Source of the DNA: Ruminococcaceae bacterium UBA6392
GTDB lineage: Bacteria > Bacillota > Clostridia > Oscillospirales > Acutalibacteraceae
Reading direction: 5' to 3'
NCBI GenBank assembly: GCA_002438685.1
Contig: DJQG01000028.1
Span: 1 to 6,807, forward strand
DNA: 6,807 nucleotides
Shown here: in pieces, positions 1-4,777 of the stretch
How the letters are laid out: every line of letters begins with the position of its first letter
Numbering within the stretch: the stretch's first letter is position 1
The notes under the pieces: model-generated
What the model was told of the DNA's origin: nothing
Databases searched by the model: none
The model's input: the letters and a program-made list of their open reading frames with translations, nothing else
Position numbers and translations under genes: made by a program

Positions 1-671
1 TTCACGGCGGCGGTCCCGAGATAACGGATATGCTCCAAAAGACCGGCAAGAAGAGTGAATTCGTCAACGGTCTGCGCGTCACGGACAAGGAAACCGCCGA
101 TATAGTGCAGATGGTGCTCGCCGGAAAGGTCAACAAAAGCCTCGTCAACCTCGTTGAAAACAAGGGCGGCAAGGCGATGGGACTCTCCGGAATAGACGGT
201 CACATGATTGAAGCGAAGATGAAAGACGAGAAACTCGGCTTCGTCGGCGAGATAACAAATGTAAATATTCAGCCGATACTCGACGTTATCGACAAAGGAT
301 ATATCCCGATCGTTTCGACCGTCGGCTGCGACAATGAGGGCAATGTCTATAACATAAACGCGGACACCGCCGCGGCGAAGATAGCCGGCGCGCTCAACGC
401 GGAGAGCCTTATATCCATGACGGATATCAGCGGCATACTCCAGGACAAGGACGACCCGGACACGCTCATCTCGGTCATAAAGGCGGACGAAGTTCCCGCG
501 CTCATAAAAAACGGCATTATCGGCGGCGGCATGATTCCGAAAGCCGAGTGCTGCATCAACGCGATAAAATGGGGCGTGCACAGAGTTTTCATCATTGACG
601 GCAGGATACCGCACTCGATACTTATAGAAATGCTGACAGACGAAGGCATGGGCACGATGTTCACGGCATAA
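1..671 (+). CDS. argB: Acetylglutamate kinase, 3' part (5' end outside window)
   Basis: N-acetyl-L-glutamate kinase phosphorylates acetylglutamate with ATP, the second step of ornithine and arginine synthesis, in the cytoplasm. The reading frame is open from the left edge; the first whole codon is at position 3 and begins HGGGPEI, the glycine-rich phosphate-binding loop of the amino acid kinase fold. The family enzyme is near 295 residues, so about 70 N-terminal residues are missing; the internal ATG at 30 is not the start. Further family motifs are NGLRVTD (substrate site), GLSGIDG, NINADTAAAKIA and GGMIPK near the C-terminus. The C-terminal TDEGMGTM segment resembles the form I associate with arginine-inhibited kinases of the acetyl-cycling pathway rather than the E. 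coli type; this is inference, and the N-terminal helix that would support it is outside the window. argD follows 13 bases after the TAA stop, so the genes are co-transcribed. Confidence 0.96.
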   Translation, partial: HGGGPEITDMLQKTGKKSEFVNGLRVTDKETADIVQMVLAGKVNKSLVNLVENKGGKAMGLSGIDGHMIEAKMKDEKLGFVGEITNVNIQPILDVIDKGYIPIVSTVGCDNEGNVYNINADTAAAKIAGALNAESLISMTDISGILQDKDDPDTLISVIKADEVPALIKNGIIGGGMIPKAECCINAIKWGVHRVFIIDGRIPHSILIEMLTDEGMGTMFTA

Positions 672-684
672 AAAGGAGAATATA

Positions 685-1860
685 ATGGATATATTACAAC
701 AGCAGGACAAGGAATACATCGCCGGAACTTATGCGAGGTTTCCGCTGACAATTGAGGGCGGCAAAGGCTCCGTGGTCTGGGACGACGCGGGAAAGATATA
801 CACCGATCTGTCCTCGGGCATAGCGGTCAACACCTTCGGCATAGCCGACGACGAATGGATAAAAGCAATAACCGAGCAGGCGGGCAAAATCCAGCACATG
901 TCGAACCTCTACTACACCGAACCGTGCGTAAAGCTCGCGCAGATGCTCTGCGACCGCACGGGCATGAAAAAAGTTTTCTTCTCGAACTCAGGCGCGGAGG
1001 CCAACGAATGTGCAATAAAAGCAGCGAGAAAATACGCCGCCGAGAAGCACGGCGCGGACTGCTATAATATAGTTACGCTCAAAAACAGCTTCCACGGTAG
1101 GACGATAACCACCCTCGCCGCAACGGGTCAGGATGTGTTCCACAAAGATTTTCTGCCGCTGACCGAGGGATTCATCTATGTTGAGCCGAATGACATAGAG
1201 AAGATTGAAAAAGTTCTCTTTGAGAATCGCTGCGCCGCAGTCATGCTCGAAGTCGTTCAGGGCGAGGGCGGCGTTATGCCGCTCGACAAAGACTATCTCC
1301 AGTCGCTCGAAAGAATATGCCGCGAGCGCGACATTCTGCTAATCTGCGACGAGGTTCAGATAGGCAACGGCAGGAGCGGCAAGCTCTACGGCTACATGAA
1401 CTACGGCATATTCCCAGACATCGTCTCGACCGCCAAGGGGCTCGCGGGCGGTCTGCCGCTCGGTGCTACCCTCTTCGGCGAAAAGACAAAGGATGTTCTC
1501 ACCCCCGGCTCCCACGGTTCGACCTTCGGCGGCAACCCGATATGCTGCGCCGGCGCGATAAATATTCTTTCGAGGCTCGATGAGAAGACTCTCGCCGGAG
1601 TTCGCGAGAGGTCGGAATATATATTTTCAGAGCTCAGCGGCGCACCGGGCATAAAAGAAGTAACCGGACTCGGACTGATGATCGGCATAAAGACCGAAAG
1701 AGACGCCTCCGAGGTCATAAACGCCTGCATGAAAAAGGGCGTTCTCGTTATCAAAGCAAAAGACAAGGTCAGGCTGCTCCCGGCGCTCAACATTCCCATG
1801 GAGCTGCTCGAGCAGGCAGTCGGCGTTATAAAAGAAGTCTGTGCAGACAAGGAGGCTTGA
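685..1860 (+). CDS. argD: Acetylornithine aminotransferase (class-III PLP enzyme)
   Basis: This enzyme transaminates N-acetylglutamate semialdehyde with glutamate to give N2-acetylornithine, using pyridoxal phosphate. At 391 residues it has the usual family length. Visible class-III aminotransferase landmarks are NSGAEANE at residues 101-108 (cofactor phosphate loop), FHGRT at 136-140, QGEGG at 192-196, CDEVQIGNGRSG at about 221-232 with the cofactor-contacting Asp222, the Schiff-base lysine Lys251 in STAKGLAGG, and GSHGSTFGGNP at 275-285. The ATG at 685 is preceded by AGGAG at 674-678 with a 6-base gap. It lies between argB and argF, which favours acetylornithine rather than another omega-amino acid as substrate; some family members also act on succinyldiaminopimelate in lysine synthesis, which the sequence cannot exclude. 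The TGA stop ends 2 bases before the argF start, indicating close translational coupling. Confidence 0.96.
   Translation: MDILQQQDKEYIAGTYARFPLTIEGGKGSVVWDDAGKIYTDLSSGIAVNTFGIADDEWIKAITEQAGKIQHMSNLYYTEPCVKLAQMLCDRTGMKKVFFSNSGAEANECAIKAARKYAAEKHGADCYNIVTLKNSFHGRTITTLAATGQDVFHKDFLPLTEGFIYVEPNDIEKIEKVLFENRCAAVMLEVVQGEGGVMPLDKDYLQSLERICRERDILLICDEVQIGNGRSGKLYGYMNYGIFPDIVSTAKGLAGGLPLGATLFGEKTKDVLTPGSHGSTFGGNPICCAGAINILSRLDEKTLAGVRERSEYIFSELSGAPGIKEVTGLGLMIGIKTERDASEVINACMKKGVLVIKAKDKVRLLPALNIPMELLEQAVGVIKEVCADKEA
1849..1855 (+). promoter_or_regulatory. Shine-Dalgarno site that sets the argF start
   Basis: AAGGAGG lies inside the last codons of argD. It is 7 bases before the ATG at 1863 but only 1 base before the in-frame TTG at 1857. 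Normal spacing therefore selects the ATG, giving a 331-residue protein that starts MTFKDRDF. Confidence 0.85.
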
Positions 1861-1862
1861 GC

Positions 1863-2858
1863 ATGACATTCAAAGACAGAGATTTTTTGAAGCTTTTGGA
1901 TTTCACTCCCGAAGAGATTGAATATCTTATCGACTTCGCCGCCTCTCTCAAGGCGAAGAAGAAAGCGGGCATACCGCACAAAATATGCGACGGCAAGAAT
2001 GTTGCGCTGATATTCGAAAAGACGAGCACGAGGACAAGGTGCAGCTTCGAAGTCGCGGCGCGCGACCTCGGAATGGGCACAACTTATCTCGACCCCTCCG
2101 GCTCGCAGATAGGCAAAAAAGAGAGCATCGCCGACACGGCGCGCGTGCTCTCAGGCATATATGACGGCATTGAATACCGCGGCTTCGGCCAGTCGATAGT
2201 CGAAGAGCTCGCACAATATGCGACCGTCCCCGTCTGGAACGGTCTGACGAACGAGTTCCACCCGACACAGATCCTCGCGGATTTTCTGACGATAAAAGAG
2301 CAGTTCGGGCGTCTTAAAGGCATCAACTTTGTCTACATGGGTGACGCCAGATACAACATGGGCAATTCGCTCATGGTCGGCTGCGCAAAGATGGGCATGA
2401 ACTTCACCGCCTGCGCGCCGAAGAAATATTTTCCCGACAAGGCGCTCGTTGACACCTGCATGGAGATTGCCGCGCAGACCGGCGCTAAGATAAATTTCTG
2501 CGAAAGCCCCGACGAGGCGGCAAAAAACGCCGATGTCATATACACCGACGTGTGGGTCTCGATGGGCGAACCTGTCGAAGTCTGGGAGGAGCGCATAAAA
2601 GACCTCGCGCCCTATCAGGTCAACTCCGAGCTCATGGCAAAGGCTTCGCCGAACGCCGTGTTCATGCACTGCCTGCCCTCTTATCACGACATGAAAACGA
2701 CGATAGGCAAAGAGATGGGCGAAAAGTTCGGGCGCGACTCGATGGAAGTCACTGACGAGGTGTTCGAAAGCGCACAGTCCGTCGTCTTCGCCGAGGCGGA
2801 GAACCGCATGCACACGATAAAGGCAGTCATGGCGGCAACGCTGACCGATGAGAGATAA
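1863..2858 (+). CDS. argF: Ornithine carbamoyltransferase (anabolic)
   Basis: The enzyme joins carbamoyl phosphate to ornithine to form citrulline, the sixth step of arginine synthesis, normally as a cytoplasmic trimer. With the ATG at 1863 the protein is 331 residues, close to the E. coli enzyme. The carbamoyl-phosphate motif STRTR is at residues 55-59 and HPTQ at 133-136. The ornithine-side motif is Asp229 followed by SMG at 233-235, and the catalytic HCLP is at 269-272, so all key residues are present. The TTG 6 bases upstream is in frame but too close to the ribosome site at 1849-1855. The gene is the last of the operon, with a terminator 20 bases after its TAA stop. SMG with HCLP separates it from aspartate carbamoyltransferase. 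The catabolic version of the arginine deiminase pathway has the same fold; the argBDF context supports the anabolic role. Isoleucine codons lean strongly to ATA (12 of 19 by hand count), unlike the operon at 3385. Confidence 0.97.
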   Translation: MTFKDRDFLKLLDFTPEEIEYLIDFAASLKAKKKAGIPHKICDGKNVALIFEKTSTRTRCSFEVAARDLGMGTTYLDPSGSQIGKKESIADTARVLSGIYDGIEYRGFGQSIVEELAQYATVPVWNGLTNEFHPTQILADFLTIKEQFGRLKGINFVYMGDARYNMGNSLMVGCAKMGMNFTACAPKKYFPDKALVDTCMEIAAQTGAKINFCESPDEAAKNADVIYTDVWVSMGEPVEVWEERIKDLAPYQVNSELMAKASPNAVFMHCLPSYHDMKTTIGKEMGEKFGRDSMEVTDEVFESAQSVVFAEAENRMHTIKAVMAATLTDER

Positions 2859-2878
2859 TTTACAATATATAATGTAAT

Positions 2879-2909
2879 AGGAGCTGTCAAAAACGACAGC
2901 TCCTTTTTT
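2879..2909 (+). terminator. Rho-independent terminator of the arginine operon
   Basis: A 10-bp perfect stem (2879-2888 pairing with 2895-2904, AGGAGCTGTC with GACAGCTCCT) encloses a 6-base A-rich loop and runs into a six-T tract at 2904-2909. It starts 20 bases after the argF stop. On the opposite strand the hairpin is followed by mixed AT sequence rather than a T-run, so it looks mainly one-directional, although it could weakly stop transcripts of the converging small gene. Confidence 0.93.
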
Positions 2910-3096
2910 ATTCTTCCTCTGCTTTGCTTTCGGCTTTGTCGTTCTCGTTGAATCTGTTGAGAAAATAGAGATAAGTCTCGGCATATACGCGCTTTCTTGT
3001 CTCGAATCTGTCGCCGTCGTTATAGTGGCGCGTATAGAGATCGATATCGGGCTTCAATATCCTCGTTATCTCCAGTGCTATCTCCTGATTTGTCAT
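2908..3096 (-). CDS. Small hypothetical protein (62 aa)
   Basis: I do not recognise this protein. It starts MTNQEIALEITRIL, which looks like an amphipathic helix. A central polar stretch rich in Tyr, Arg and Asp (LYTRHYNDGDRFETRKRV) and a YAETYLYFLNRF aromatic segment follow, and the last 12 residues are mostly Glu, Lys, Asp and Ala. There is no signal peptide, membrane segment or cysteine pair. Support for a real gene is translational: the ATG is preceded by GGAGGTGA (3101-3108 in + coordinates) at good spacing, and the frame fills the gap between two well-defined units. It is transcribed towards argF, and its TAA stop abuts the T-tract of the arg terminator. A cytoplasmic helical protein is a guess from composition. 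Confidence 0.72.
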   Translation of the reverse strand: MTNQEIALEITRILKPDIDLYTRHYNDGDRFETRKRVYAETYLYFLNRFNENDKAESKAEEE

Positions 3097-3100
3097 TTTA

Positions 3101-3108
3101 TCACCTCC
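3101..3108 (-). promoter_or_regulatory. Strong Shine-Dalgarno site of the 62-aa gene
   Basis: Read on the - strand this is GGAGGTGA, eight bases complementary to the 3' end of 16S rRNA, with 4 bases between it and the ATG at 3096. It is the main reason to accept the small gene and to fix its start. Confidence 0.8.
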
Positions 3109-3123
3109 GCGGTTTTCATCTAT

Positions 3124-3152
3124 ATATTACCAACGAAGTAAATATTTTTTAA
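3124..3152 (-). promoter_or_regulatory. Possible weak promoter of the 62-aa gene
   Basis: On the - strand TTAAAA (3147-3152) and TAATAT (3124-3129) are separated by 17 bases and lie just upstream of the small gene. Each box matches the sigma-70 consensus at only 4 of 6 positions in an AT-rich tract where chance matches are common, so this is a candidate only. Confidence 0.3.
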
Positions 3153-3254
3153 CTGCCGGAACGCTTTATTATTCCTACAGGGAAGCAATTATTAAAATTA
3201 TAAAATGACGGTTCGCGATTCGATAAGAGAATACTTTTTTGTGCATTCTTGCTA

Positions 3255-3283
3255 TTGACTCGCAAAAAACAAGGTAATATAAT
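3255..3283 (+). promoter_or_regulatory. Consensus sigma-70/sigma-A promoter of the fatty acid isomerase operon
   Basis: The -35 box TTGACT (3255-3260, 5 of 6 matches) and the -10 box TATAAT (3278-3283, 6 of 6) are separated by the ideal 17 bp. Transcription should start near 3290, giving a leader of about 95 bases before the ATG at 3385. No strong palindrome overlaps the boxes; ACAT-TG-ATGT just downstream (3285-3294) has only 4-base arms. The match predicts strong basal expression by the housekeeping RNA polymerase. Confidence 0.85.
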
Positions 3284-3289
3284 GACATT

Positions 3290-3384
3290 GATGTTAAAAA
3301 GACACCAGATGCAGCAAATTTCCCACTGTTTTAAGTAAGAGAGAGACTTGCTACACCAACCATTAAGGAGAGGAAGATCTATCC
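3290..3384 (+). other. 5' leader of the isomerase operon
   Basis: This is the predicted untranslated leader between the promoter and the first gene. It ends with an AAGGAGAGG ribosome site at 3365-3373, whose GGAG core sits 14 bases before the ATG, a somewhat long spacing. A small possible hairpin pairs AGTAAG (3334-3339) with CTTGCT (3347-3352), with one G-T pair; it has no T-run and does not hide the ribosome site. A 15-codon frame (ATG 3291 to TAA 3338) lacks a ribosome site. I see no recognised riboswitch or T-box. Confidence 0.5.
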
Positions 3385-4761
3385 ATGGAAAACAAGAATC
3401 AGCGCATCTGCATCATCGGCGGCGGTCCTGCAGGTACAAGCATGGCTATGTACCTGGAGAAAAAGGGCTATGACAACTATGTCATCTATGAGAAGTCCGG
3501 CAAGATCGGCGGCAAGGCATTCTCGCCCATGATGAAGGTCAAGAACGCACAGGGCAAATGGGAAGACCGTACCATTGAAATGGGCGCGGTCATGGGCTGC
3601 GACACTTACTTCGCAGTTCACGAGTGCGAAGAGTTCGGCGGCACGACCCATCTCGACGGACCGCCCATGGGCAGAAGATTCATGAATACCGACGGCACGC
3701 CCCAGAAATCTTCACCCTTCGCACTGCTCAAGAAGATCTTGAAGATGAAGAAGCTCTCGAAGCTCCTCGAGACGAAGTACAAGGGCTATGATGTCAACGG
3801 TCACAGAGGTGTGTCCGAGGGTCGTTATGAGGGTCCCTGCCCGTCTCCCGAGATGAAGCTTGCTCACATCGAGGGTGAGAACCCGAACCTGAAAGATCTT
3901 TCAATGCCTTTCTCCGAGTTTCTCAAGCTCAACCACTGCGAGGACGCAGAGCTCGTCTGGAAGGGTCCGTTCACTTCCTTCGGCTACGGCTACTTCGACG
4001 AGATCCCGGCGGCTTATGTTCTCAAGTATCTTGATGCCTTCACCGTCAAGCAGTTCCTTTCCACCGGCAAGCTGTGGACTTGGTACAACGGCACCCAGAG
4101 TATTTGGGAGGGCGTCAACAGCCACCTGAAGCATCCCGCTCTGCTCAACTCCGAAGTCACCGACATCAAGCGTGAAAACGACAAGGTCTATGTCACCGTC
4201 AACGGCAAGACCGAAGAGTTCGACAAGCTCATCATCTGCACCCCGCTCGAGCTGTTCCTCGGCTACGGCGATCCCCGCCCGGAAGAGAAAGAGCTGTTCT
4301 CCAAGATAGTCCACAAGGAGTATTTCACCATGGCTGTCCGTCCCGAAGAAGGCAACGCGCCTGACATCTCCTACTATTTCTTCGAGAACATGACAAACGA
4401 GACCCGCGGACATCTTATGGTGTTCTATCATCGCTGGTCCGACGGCGTCACCGATCAGCCGCTCGTCACCTTCACCCTGCGTAACCACGAGGGTATGGAG
4501 GACGTTCCGTTTGAAGAAGCGAAAGAGACTACTCTTGCGGACATGGAGAAGTGCGGTCTGAAGGTCGACAAGATCGAGCGTATCGACGACTGGTATTATT
4601 TCCCGCATGTCGGCAGCAAGGACTATGCCGACGGCTGGTATGAGAAGGTCGAAGCTATGCAGGGTAAGGACAACACCTACTATGCAGGCGAGGTCATGGC
4701 ATTCGGCGACATGGAAGAGACCGTTGAATACAGCCGCGACCTTGTAAGAAGATTCTTTTAA
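3385..4761 (+). CDS. FAD-dependent polyunsaturated fatty acid isomerase (PAI) homologue
   Basis: This 458-residue protein resembles, along its length, the C. acnes linoleate isomerase PAI, which moves a double bond of free linoleic acid to give trans-10,cis-12 conjugated linoleate using bound FAD. The N-terminus holds the FAD Rossmann motif IIGGGPAG (residues 10-17), with Glu36 ending the second strand and GGKAFSP at 42-48. Stretches I recall from PAI recur: EMGAVMG (65-71), TKYKGYDVNGH (130-140), AAYVLKYLD (209-217), LWTW-x-NGTQ (230-238), FYHRW (347-351), DWYYFPHV (402-409) and GWYEKVEAMQG (417-427) with YAGE (433-436). By manual alignment PAI Arg88, Phe168 and Phe193 correspond to Arg97, Phe199 and Phe224. 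It is about 34 residues longer than PAI, mostly from an insert near 141-165. There is no signal peptide. An oxidoreductase gene follows after 16 bases. Ile codons are nearly all ATC (14 of 17), suggesting high expression or separate ancestry. Generic annotation would call it an FAD/amine-oxidase-like oxidoreductase. Family membership is firm; the exact substrate and product are not. Confidence 0.88.
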   Translation: MENKNQRICIIGGGPAGTSMAMYLEKKGYDNYVIYEKSGKIGGKAFSPMMKVKNAQGKWEDRTIEMGAVMGCDTYFAVHECEEFGGTTHLDGPPMGRRFMNTDGTPQKSSPFALLKKILKMKKLSKLLETKYKGYDVNGHRGVSEGRYEGPCPSPEMKLAHIEGENPNLKDLSMPFSEFLKLNHCEDAELVWKGPFTSFGYGYFDEIPAAYVLKYLDAFTVKQFLSTGKLWTWYNGTQSIWEGVNSHLKHPALLNSEVTDIKRENDKVYVTVNGKTEEFDKLIICTPLELFLGYGDPRPEEKELFSKIVHKEYFTMAVRPEEGNAPDISYYFFENMTNETRGHLMVFYHRWSDGVTDQPLVTFTLRNHEGMEDVPFEEAKETTLADMEKCGLKVDKIERIDDWYYFPHVGSKDYADGWYEKVEAMQGKDNTYYAGEVMAFGDMEETVEYSRDLVRRFF

Positions 4762-4777
4762 TTGAAGAGGTAAAATC

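Noticed and set aside
1857..1862. In-frame TTG start for argF, 6 bases before the ATG.
   Set aside because: It is only one base from the AAGGAGG site, too close for initiation; the ATG at 1863 is spaced correctly.
2151..2984. A 277-codon - strand frame across argF and the terminator.
   Set aside because: It runs through the hairpin terminator and the small-gene region and is the complement of well-conserved argF.
3291..3338. A 15-codon leader frame (ATG 3291 to TAA 3338) that could be a regulatory peptide.
   Set aside because: It has no ribosome site, begins at the predicted transcript start, and shows no run of regulatory codons or attenuator hairpin pair.
3375..3388. Adjacent AGATCT and CCATGG sites just before and over the isomerase start, like a cloning junction.
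   Set aside because: Natural promoter, leader and downstream genes continue on both sides with no vector sequence; two six-base sites can occur by chance.
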